Assembly (NCBI GenBank): GCA_047618505.1
Contig: JBLHLB010000017.1
Location: forward strand, 1 to 29,863
DNA length: 29,863 bases
Direction of reading: 5' to 3'
DNA from: JBLHLB01 sp047618505
GTDB taxonomy: Bacteria; Planctomycetota; UBA1135; GCA-002686595
Shown: positions 23,361-29,863 of the stretch, piece after piece
Position numbering within the stretch: position 1 is the first letter of the stretch
Layout: each line of letters opens with the position of its first letter
Made by a program: the position numbers and the translations under genes
Notes under the pieces: generated by a model
Databases searched by the model: none
Seen by the model: the letters and a program-made list of their open reading frames with translations, nothing else
Told to the model about the DNA's origin: nothing

Positions 23361-23762
23361 TCAAGCTCGCCCCCTAGATTCGCCCTCAAGGGCGCCGATC
23401 AGGGCTCCCAAAAGCGCCAGGGCAACTCCGATTCCAAGGCGTTCATCCCTTGGCAAAGCCCGGGCGAAGGAGAGCGCAAAGGGTAGGGCACCAACCGCCA
23501 AGCCAGCCAAGGGGCGAGCCCGCGGCGAGACGGGGAACGCCCGCAGAAGAATCCGAAGAACGAGGCCATAGAGAGCCCCGCCAACCACCAGAAGAACCCT
23601 GGAGTATCGACCGGGGTCGAGGAGCTCAGCGGCCGTTAGGGCCAAGGCGGCCCCCGCAAAGAGAGCCGGGGCGCTGGGCCGCAACCAGCGGCGGATACGA
23701 GCACCGCGGGCGGGGCTGGCTCCTTCCCCTGGCGTGGGTTTGATTTCGTGAATGTCTCCCAA
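23361..23762 (-). CDS. Small membrane protein, function unknown
   Basis: About 133 residues from a TTG at 23762, chosen because GGAG lies 5 nt upstream; the alternative ATG at 23873 would add an Arg/Gly-rich stretch reaching close to the divergent gene. Four hydrophobic stretches are visible (APALFAGAALALTAAELL, YSRVLLVVGGALYGLVLRILL, LAGLAVGALPFALSFARAL, IGVALALLGALIGAL), with Arg-rich loops. No family recognised. It precedes the oxidase operon on the same strand by 330 bp. Confidence 0.6.
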   Translation of the reverse strand: MGDIHEIKPTPGEGASPARGARIRRWLRPSAPALFAGAALALTAAELLDPGRYSRVLLVVGGALYGLVLRILLRAFPVSPRARPLAGLAVGALPFALSFARALPRDERLGIGVALALLGALIGALEGESRGRA

Positions 23763-23880
23763 GGAATCTCCGGGGCCGGGGGCTGTGGGCCGCGGCGCGC
23801 ATAGGATTCTGGCGTGTCCCCTCCCCCTACGGAAGGACCGGTCTCGACCCTCTGCAGAGCCACCCCCCCCCACTGACCCT

Positions 23881-24957
23881 ATGACTCCCTCATCGCTGCT
23901 TGGACTCTATCTATCTCGGGATATCGCCCTGACCCCCGCCCCTGAGGGTCGCGGACTGGAATTGCCGGCGGACCATGGGAATGCCGTTGCCGAGTTGGCG
24001 GCGGCAAATTCCGGGGCCGCGCTCTTCGACGCCTCGGCCCGGGGACAGCTCCTGCTCACAGGCAGCGATTCCGGTGACCTCCTTCAGCGCATCCTGGCCG
24101 GAGACGTCCGCTCCTTGGCGGCGGGGCAGATCCAGGAAAATCTCCTCTTGACCCCAAAAGGTCGCGTGCGCTTTTCGTTCACGGTGGAGCGCCACGGGGA
24201 TGTGTTTCGGCTCTCCACAGCGCCCGGGGACGCAGGTGATCTCGCCAAGGCTTTAGATGCCTTTGTCTTCGCGGAGGATGTCACGTTTGAGGAGGCTAGC
24301 GCAGCACACGCGCCCCTCGAACTGCTCGGCCCCGGAGCAGCGAAGATCCTTGAGGCACTGATCGGTTCCCCAATGGACCTAGCGCCTGGAAGCCACGCCG
24401 AGTTCACCTGGAACGGGGCTACCCTGGCTGTTGCTCATTGCCGCGTATTGGGGGCCAACGGATGGCGACTGGACGCCGCTGCTGAAGGTGTTGCCGCACT
24501 GTGGCAAGCCCTGGCTGAATGCGGCGCTACGCCCGCTGGCCTCGATGCGCGCGAAGCACTTCGAACGCAGAATGTAGCCGCTTTAGTTGGCGTGGAACTC
24601 CCCTCTGATGGAGAGCAAGCACCCTATCCCCAGGAAGCACTTCTGGAAGATGCCTTCTCACTCGCGAAGGGCTGCTACGTGGGACAGGAAGTCGTCGCCA
24701 AACTCGACACCTACGGCGGACTGAATCGCAAACTCACCGCCTTCGAAGTGGACTCACGCGAACCGATCGACAGCGGCACGGCACTGCTGACGAACGCCGG
24801 CGAGGAGGCCGGTGTTGTCACCACATGGAGCCCTGTCCCTGGCCAGGATTCGGCGCGGATCCTGGCCTACGTCAAAGTACGCCAGGCCGATGCGGGTCCC
24901 TTTCGGGCGGGACCGTCGGGCCAGCATCTGAAGCCCTTGTCCGAATCTTTGCCCTAG
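23881..24957 (+). CDS. ygfZ: YgfZ/GcvT-domain folate-binding protein
   Basis: 358 residues from the ATG at 23881 (MTPSSLLGLYLSRDIAL); an in-frame ATG at 23752 would add a low-complexity leader and is less likely. The fold is that of the glycine-cleavage T protein. The diagnostic KGCYVGQEVV (residues 263-272) carries the conserved Cys of the YgfZ/IBA57 group. Such proteins help repair or assemble certain Fe-S enzymes in a tetrahydrofolate-dependent way. It is divergent from the small membrane protein and convergent with the DUF3108 gene. Confidence 0.88.
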   Translation: MTPSSLLGLYLSRDIALTPAPEGRGLELPADHGNAVAELAAANSGAALFDASARGQLLLTGSDSGDLLQRILAGDVRSLAAGQIQENLLLTPKGRVRFSFTVERHGDVFRLSTAPGDAGDLAKALDAFVFAEDVTFEEASAAHAPLELLGPGAAKILEALIGSPMDLAPGSHAEFTWNGATLAVAHCRVLGANGWRLDAAAEGVAALWQALAECGATPAGLDAREALRTQNVAALVGVELPSDGEQAPYPQEALLEDAFSLAKGCYVGQEVVAKLDTYGGLNRKLTAFEVDSREPIDSGTALLTNAGEEAGVVTTWSPVPGQDSARILAYVKVRQADAGPFRAGPSGQHLKPLSESLP

Positions 24958-25036
24958 CGCAGATCAGTACTCAAGCCCCTTGGCCATTCCACCGAGAAAA
25001 GCCACTCAGCGGCCTTCATTCGGCAAATAGGACGAA

Positions 25037-26047
25037 CTACTGGACCGCCTGGAAGCTTTCGGGCGTGCCGGTTGCCGACGCTAAAACGATGTCGACTCCA
25101 AGAGTAAGAGGGCCGGCGGGGAAGTCTCCTTGGATGCGAATGGGGACACCCGTATTGCGCTCAACCCACATGTGGATTGAACCTTGGATCCCAAAGAGTC
25201 CCTCGAACTTCTCAACCTTCTCTGAGTCGATATCCTCACCCGGATAAACCGAAGGTGCGAGCACGACTTCCACGGCCTCATAGGTGCCCATCGGAAGCTT
25301 GAGGCGCCTTTCTTTGCCACGTGTAAGGGTCATCTGCCAAACACGATCCTTGTCGATCAGGGGGAAAGACAGGGAAGCCAAATCGCGCTGCACGAGTTCG
25401 CGGGAGAAGTACACAGCCGAGAGCATGTCCAGGGAACCAACGGGCACTTCACGCACCTCGCGCTTCTTCCAAATGCGTTTCCCCTTGGGCGCTCCCTTGG
25501 ATGTGTCACGGCGATAGGCCGAGCTCATGCCACCCTCGGATTTCGACAACTGCAACTCACGTCGACGGCGTTCGGTTCCCGTGTGCGTGTAGCGGTAAGT
25601 GAGTCGTGGTTCGTCCTGGGGAAGGACGCGCGTTTCGATTGTCGCATCCATGGAATACAGCGTGTAGTCCCCGTTCACCTTGCAGCGATACACGGCGATC
25701 TCAAGCCCCTCCGCCTGCTCGTCACCGCCGCCTAAGACCCCAGCTCGATAGGGCTCCACAGTGCTCGTCATAGTGACCGTCCCAATGGCCGCCTCGAGCA
25801 TTGCGACATCCACATGTACGCGGTAAGTCAATTCCTCTCCGCGAGGTGCGTGATAGTTCGCCAGACCAGGACCACGCTCCAGGGCCAGGGGTGCCAGGGC
25901 CGTCGAAGCGGGGGTAGTATCGACCTCATCCTGGGGATTGTGATTGGCCGGGTTTGTGCCCTGAGCAAAAGCCTGGCGAGACGGCAAGTCCAGTGAAGTG
26001 GACAACAGTACGAGGAGCGAAAGGGCGTGGGCGAGCTTGGGAATCAA
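25037..26047 (-). CDS. DUF3108 domain protein, exported
   Basis: 336 residues from the ATG at 26047. The N-terminal signal peptide (LAHALSLLVLLSTSL...QAFAQ) suggests a periplasmic location. After a disordered, Pro/Thr-rich stretch (about 30-65) a DUF3108-like beta-rich domain starts at GEELTYRVHVDV. It includes DMLSAVYFSREL and ends with MWVERNTGVPIRIQGDFPAG, a pattern shared by this family. Relatives may bind outer-membrane lipids or glycans, but the role is unproven. It follows the leucine-dehydrogenase-like gene by 16 nt, so the two are probably co-transcribed. Confidence 0.75.
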   Translation of the reverse strand: MIPKLAHALSLLVLLSTSLDLPSRQAFAQGTNPANHNPQDEVDTTPASTALAPLALERGPGLANYHAPRGEELTYRVHVDVAMLEAAIGTVTMTSTVEPYRAGVLGGGDEQAEGLEIAVYRCKVNGDYTLYSMDATIETRVLPQDEPRLTYRYTHTGTERRRRELQLSKSEGGMSSAYRRDTSKGAPKGKRIWKKREVREVPVGSLDMLSAVYFSRELVQRDLASLSFPLIDKDRVWQMTLTRGKERRLKLPMGTYEAVEVVLAPSVYPGEDIDSEKVEKFEGLFGIQGSIHMWVERNTGVPIRIQGDFPAGPLTLGVDIVLASATGTPESFQAVQ

Positions 26048-26063
26048 GGGTGCTTCCTAGTGT

Positions 26064-27278
26064 CTAGGGGATCTCGATGGTGTGCTGACTATTATCCGGC
26101 GCCTCACCTGGCGCATCGGAGGAATGTGAGGGTCCGGAGCTTCCGGGGGCTTCTGGGCGCGAATCGCTAAGACCTACGCCTACCGGCCTCAGGGGGGACA
26201 AATGGGCAGGGCGCACGTCCCGGCGGGCTGCCAGCGCCTTACGGGCCCTGCGCTCAGCGGTACGGGCAGGGGCCTCGTCGAGCGCCTTGGCATCCGCCAA
26301 GATCTCGGTTGCGAGCCCGCCGATACGAGCTTCGATCTCCCCTAGACCCATGCTGGTCTGCGATGCATCACCAGCAGAGTGGCGAGCAGCGCCTAACATC
26401 ACGGCGCCGGAATTTACGACGAAGTCCGGGACATAGAGAACGCCGCGCGCATGCATGCGCTCGGCATGTCGAGCACGCGCCAGCTGATTATTCGCGGCCC
26501 CGCAGACGACCCGAGATGTGAGCTTCGGGATAGAGACGTCATGCAGAATCCCGCCTAGGGCACAGGGGGCAAAGACGTCGCAGGGCGTGATTGCTGCTTG
26601 TCCAATCTCAATCAATTCGACGCCGAAATCGCGTGAGACTTGGGTGGCGACATCCGGGTCGATCTCGCTCGCCATCACATGTGCTCCTTCGTTCACAAGA
26701 CGATGCGCGAGGGTACGACCCACGCTCCCAAGTCCCTGGAGCACGACTCGACGTCGCTTCCAGTCCACTTCACCGTCGAGGGCCAATAGGGCAGCCTCCA
26801 TGCTCACGAAGACTCCCGCGGCCGTGGCGGCCTCAAGGTCACCGGGTCCTTCTGCGCTCTCCGGTCCAGATCGCGACGCAAAACGAGTGCGCTCCCCAAC
26901 CCAGGCCAACTCCGTCGAGCCGGTACCGATATCCGGGCCCGCCAGATAACGACCCTGCATGCGCTCGATGGTATCCCCAAGGTGTCGATAGGCCGCCTCT
27001 ACATCCAAGTCCGCCCGATCCATAATGACCGTCTTTGCTCCTCCGCCAGGAATCCCCGCCAGGATGCACTTGAAGCTCATATGGAGAGCTAAGCGCAGGC
27101 AATCCAAGAGGGCTTCCTTTTCGTCGCGGTAGGTAAGGCGGCGAATGCCCCCTAGGGCGGGACCCCCGAGGGTGTCATGGATGGCGAGAAATGCCCGCAG
27201 CCCCGAACGGTGGTCGTGGATTGCGACCACCTCTTCGAAACCCTCGCGGGCCATCGCATCAAGAACGTGTACTGCCAT
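26064..27278 (-). CDS. Leucine/amino-acid dehydrogenase (Glu/Leu/Phe/Val family)
   Basis: 404 residues from the ATG at 27278, where the typical family N-terminus starts (MAVHVLDAMAREGFEEVVAIHD); a TTG at 27311 would add 11 residues. NAD-dependent oxidative deamination of branched-chain amino acids is likely. Visible are HDTLGGPALGGIRRLTY, the substrate-binding Lys70 (HMSFK), the catalytic Lys82 (PGGGAKTVI), the Rossmann motif VVLQGLGSVGRT and PCDVFAPCALGG, AANNQLA and YVPDFVVNSGAV. The extra Ala in GGGAK is unlike the usual GGGK. The C-terminus has a ~50-residue Pro/Ser-rich extension beyond the family core. The exact substrate (Leu, Val, Phe) cannot be told from sequence alone. Confidence 0.87.
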   Translation of the reverse strand: MAVHVLDAMAREGFEEVVAIHDHRSGLRAFLAIHDTLGGPALGGIRRLTYRDEKEALLDCLRLALHMSFKCILAGIPGGGAKTVIMDRADLDVEAAYRHLGDTIERMQGRYLAGPDIGTGSTELAWVGERTRFASRSGPESAEGPGDLEAATAAGVFVSMEAALLALDGEVDWKRRRVVLQGLGSVGRTLAHRLVNEGAHVMASEIDPDVATQVSRDFGVELIEIGQAAITPCDVFAPCALGGILHDVSIPKLTSRVVCGAANNQLARARHAERMHARGVLYVPDFVVNSGAVMLGAARHSAGDASQTSMGLGEIEARIGGLATEILADAKALDEAPARTAERRARKALAARRDVRPAHLSPLRPVGVGLSDSRPEAPGSSGPSHSSDAPGEAPDNSQHTIEIP

Positions 27279-27584
27279 TGGGTGCGCCCCAGCCTGCGCG
27301 GTGAAACGCAATTGAGCCGAGCTTGAGGGGGGCTATTGCGGAAGTGCGCCCCCGTTCGAGAGCCCGACCGCTGGACCTGGCCGCAGCGAACTTCCCGTTA
27401 GACCTATTCGACGAATCGAGGGTGCACTACACAAGGACCCATTCCCTGTCTGTTGCGCGACAAATCCCAAAGAGAAGGGCCCGCGACGTGAGCGCAGACT
27501 CATATGGTCCTGGTCTTGCCTGATCAACCGGGGAAGAATCTCACTCGCCCGGCGTCCGACCTGCTCCCCCAGGCCAGCCAAGCT
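27279..27584. other. Divergent intergenic region
   Basis: 306 bp between the dehydrogenase (-) and the HEAT lipoprotein (+), presumably containing both promoters. The only element seen is a short dyad ATTCG-A-CGAAT (27406-27416). Part of the right side may be coding if the lipoprotein starts at 27504. Confidence 0.4.
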
Positions 27585-28589
27585 ATGCAACGAATCCCTC
27601 AAAACCCCACCAAGGGCCCGGTCACCGGCGCCTTCCGTAGCGGCCCCCAAGAAATTGGATGCCCCCTTTCCGGCGGAAGCTGCTCCCGAGTCCTGACCAT
27701 GCTCTTGGTCCTGCTCTTGCCAGCCCTCACCGGCTGTGCCTCCAATGGTGAGAACCAGAACACTCCCACGGGCGGCGAGGAAGAGGCCTATGTGCCCTTG
27801 CCGGTCAGACAGAGCGAAGTGGGCTCGCTAATGCTAGAGCTGGATAAGACGCTCAAGGCATGGCAACAGGCGGTCGTGACGAACAACTCCGTGATGTTGC
27901 GGCGCATGGAGTCGATCCTGCGAAATCGAGTCAATGACTCCTTCGACATGGTCATCGAGGGGCTCGAATCCCCGGCCCCGGCCCTGCGCCAGACGGCCGC
28001 CACCGCCCTCGGCTTCAGCGGCAAGGAACAGGCCCTGTCCCCCCTGGCTTCGGCGCTGCATGACCCGGACGACCGAGTCGTGGCAAACGCCCTTGTCGGG
28101 CTTGGGCAACTAGCGAGCCCACTTTCCCCCGTCAGCGTGATCGCCTATCGCCTTCGCACTAGCACAGATCAAACGGTGCGTAGCAATGCTGCCTTTGCCC
28201 TCGTGCGCATCGCCATAAATGATGGAGCCCGGGACTCTGATTCCCTTGAGGCTTGCCGCCAGGGTCTCTACGACGACTTTCCCGCCGTTCGCGGACACTG
28301 CGCCAGTTTCCTGGGTGTAGTGATGGATGCCCAGGCTGTACCAGATCTGGCTTCACTGTTGTTGGATGAGGTAGATCTCGTCGCCAAACCTTCGCTCCTT
28401 GCCCTGGGGGCCATCGCCCGAGGCGAGCCCCGTGCCCTGGGCGAGGTCGCGCGCGCACTGGTTTCTGCCATGGGCAAGGTAGAGCGGCCTCGTCGGGCCT
28501 GGGTGAGGGCAGAACTCTCCAGGATTTCTGATCGCGACTTTGAGAACGACATCAACGCCTGGACCGAGTGGGCTTACTCCCTGCCCTAA
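27585..28589 (+). CDS. HEAT-repeat lipoprotein
   Basis: 334 residues from the ATG at 27585. ATGs at 27504 and 27699 are alternatives and no ribosome site decides. A hydrophobic segment MLLVLLLPALTGC ends in a lipobox, so the protein is lipid-anchored; the ATG at 27699 would give a signal without positive charge. The mature part has a disordered linker, a helical region (LMLELDKTLKAWQQAVV) and several HEAT/Armadillo-like helical pairs: ALRQTAATALGFSGKEQALSPLASAL, DRVVANALVGLGQLA, QTVRSNAAFALVRIA, PAVRGHCASFLGVVMD. Such repeats bind other proteins. No catalytic motif is visible. Confidence 0.75.
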   Translation: MQRIPQNPTKGPVTGAFRSGPQEIGCPLSGGSCSRVLTMLLVLLLPALTGCASNGENQNTPTGGEEEAYVPLPVRQSEVGSLMLELDKTLKAWQQAVVTNNSVMLRRMESILRNRVNDSFDMVIEGLESPAPALRQTAATALGFSGKEQALSPLASALHDPDDRVVANALVGLGQLASPLSPVSVIAYRLRTSTDQTVRSNAAFALVRIAINDGARDSDSLEACRQGLYDDFPAVRGHCASFLGVVMDAQAVPDLASLLLDEVDLVAKPSLLALGAIARGEPRALGEVARALVSAMGKVERPRRAWVRAELSRISDRDFENDINAWTEWAYSLP

Positions 28590-28769
28590 CACTCCGCTGA
28601 AAGCGCTGCAGTGTGAATGGACTGGGTCACCAGCCTTCCATGCGTAGGTATGCGCTCCGAAGGGGAAGCTCGGCTGCTACCAGCAAACCCCTTGGATCGA
28701 TCAAGGCCCTGCACCAGCACGTTCGGCCAGGAATCCGACCTCAATTGGAACCTCTGCTACCCTAGGGAT

Positions 28770-29863
28770 ATGCGCCAAGGAACCCAGCATGCCCACGCGA
28801 CCATGGTTGGCCGCAGCCTGCATTGGAAGGCACTGGTACAGGTCTTGATTTGCCTTGGGTTCCTGCCGGGGGCCTTGATGGCTGACCAGCTTGACCATCC
28901 AGTCGCCACCGCCGGCTTGTGCGCTGGAGCTCCCGGGGTGCAGGAGCAACCAAGCGATGGCATTGCCCAGGATGCGCCCGCCGAGTTGCTCCCCCAAAAA
29001 CCTGTCGCCGGGCAGCGGGGAATCCAAGTGAAGTCGCAGCTGGTCTTGGACGCATTCCCCAACGCGCCCCAGGAACTTCTCTTTCTGCACATCTACCCTG
29101 ACCGCACGCGCTTCGTTCTGCAGTCCGTCGGGCAAGGGGTGCCCAAGGTAATTCGAGTGCTTCGTGCTGGCGATCAAGTCTGGAGCAGCGGGCCTGACAA
29201 CAATGAGGTTCGTGCCCTGACCGGATTTGAGCACGATCGAAATCTGCTCACCCTAGAAATGCGCCGAGCCCTGTACCTGTGGCCCCACGGCATCGAATGG
29301 AGTCATTCCGAGGACGGCTCAAGTGCGGAGGCTCCCCTTACCCGAGCCACGAATGTTCCGGTCCGAGTGGGCGGCCTCATGGCAACATTGGACAAGGACG
29401 GCCAACCCGTGCGGATGACAGTCTTCGACGTCGAAGGAGTCGAGATCGAATCGCTGCTCGTGGAGACACGAAGCGAGGACGGCTTCCCGCAAGTCCTGGT
29501 CATTGAGAACGCGGGGAAAGTGACCGGTCGCGAGACCATCAGTAGTCACCAAACAAAGGTCTTCTACCACGACCACTACTTCCTCCCGAGTAGTCGCCGA
29601 GCCGGGACGAGTACGGGCCATTTCAAGCGCACACGCTCCCTAGACCTGCAGGCTGTCACCCTGCGGCGGGTGGAGCTCAAGGCCGGCACAGATTGGAAGG
29701 CAGCAATGGAGCAGCGCGGCGCCCTCGTCGAGGAGGTCCAGGCGGAACTCGCCGACGGCCCCCATCAACTGGATCCACGGGGCTGCTTCGAGATCGACTG
29801 GAGCGGCGCCCCCAGGGCAATTCTGCTACGCCTAGGGACCGCTACGAAGCTGCCCCCGGCCGG
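28770..29863 (+). CDS. Secreted protein of unknown function, 3'-truncated by the window edge
   Basis: The frame is open for 364 codons from the ATG at 28770 to the end of the window. AGGG lies only 2 nt before that ATG, so the ATG at 28803 is also possible. The N-terminus contains a Lys/His-rich n-region and a hydrophobic stretch (ALVQVLICLGFLPGALMA), a likely signal peptide. After an acidic Pro/Gln linker comes a beta-rich domain (SQLVLDAFPNAPQELLFLHIYPDRTRFVLQS...) of the kind seen in outer-membrane lipid carriers and uncharacterised periplasmic proteins; no family was recognised. It follows the HEAT lipoprotein by 180 bp on the same strand. That gap contains only a weak hairpin (CACTCCGCTGAAAGCG..AGTG, from 28590). 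Confidence 0.7.
   Translation, partial: MRQGTQHAHATMVGRSLHWKALVQVLICLGFLPGALMADQLDHPVATAGLCAGAPGVQEQPSDGIAQDAPAELLPQKPVAGQRGIQVKSQLVLDAFPNAPQELLFLHIYPDRTRFVLQSVGQGVPKVIRVLRAGDQVWSSGPDNNEVRALTGFEHDRNLLTLEMRRALYLWPHGIEWSHSEDGSSAEAPLTRATNVPVRVGGLMATLDKDGQPVRMTVFDVEGVEIESLLVETRSEDGFPQVLVIENAGKVTGRETISSHQTKVFYHDHYFLPSSRRAGTSTGHFKRTRSLDLQAVTLRRVELKAGTDWKAAMEQRGALVEEVQAELADGPHQLDPRGCFEIDWSGAPRAILLRLGTATKLPPA

Overview
The window is 29.9 kb of GC-rich bacterial DNA, almost fully coding, with a Gram-negative style envelope: lipoprotein signal peptides, a Tat-type signal, periplasmic c-type cytochromes and a Sco copper chaperone. The mix of families (an M28 lipoprotein peptidase of the SHxQEPGA..DNASG type, a Tat-exported aspartylglucosaminidase, an A2-type oxidase with a YSHP motif, a HEAT-repeat lipoprotein) fits Planctomycetota or a neighbouring phylum. 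This is inference; no rRNA or other phylogenetic marker is present.

Layout. 3-1592 (+): 3' part of a Lon-family protease, convergent across a hairpin with 1641-6692 (-), a group of exported hydrolases (CehA/McbA-like, aspartylglucosaminidase, M28 peptidase) preceded by mtnP (6803-7684). 7910-11411 (-): hpt, an RluA-type pseudouridine synthase and truD. The last two overlap by ATGA, and TruD carries a ~230-residue Gly/Arg/Asp-rich tail. A 0.59-kb divergent intergenic region then leads to a 102-aa basic helical protein (11998) and a Nudix hydrolase (12368), followed by a MITE-like inverted-repeat element (12959-13126).

The core is a long minus-strand respiratory operon, 23030 down to 13128: diheme cytochrome c, CoxB (CuA), CoxA (A2-type), CtaA, CtaB, CoxC, CoxD, Sco, DUF420/CtaM-like, a short membrane protein, and a signal-anchored protein with acidic Cys repeats. 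The genes supply an electron donor, the oxidase subunits, heme A synthesis and copper-centre assembly.

Most notable observation: the short membrane protein (14233-14553) is readable only if an in-frame TGA (14434-14436) is translated. It then gives a signal peptide, a U-x-x-C motif, one transmembrane helix and a basic cytoplasmic tail. Directly after the UGA lies a perfect 6-bp stem with a GGUC loop, 17 nt downstream, which closely resembles the E. coli fdhF SECIS. I propose an undescribed selenoprotein acting with Sco and DUF420 in cytochrome oxidase (copper) assembly. UGA is a normal stop for other genes in the window, so a simple code change is not the explanation.

Right end: a DUF-type membrane protein (23361-23762), a YgfZ/GcvT-like folate-binding protein (23881), a DUF3108 protein (25037), a leucine-dehydrogenase-like enzyme (26064), a HEAT-repeat lipoprotein (27585) and a secreted protein of unknown function that runs off the window (28770).
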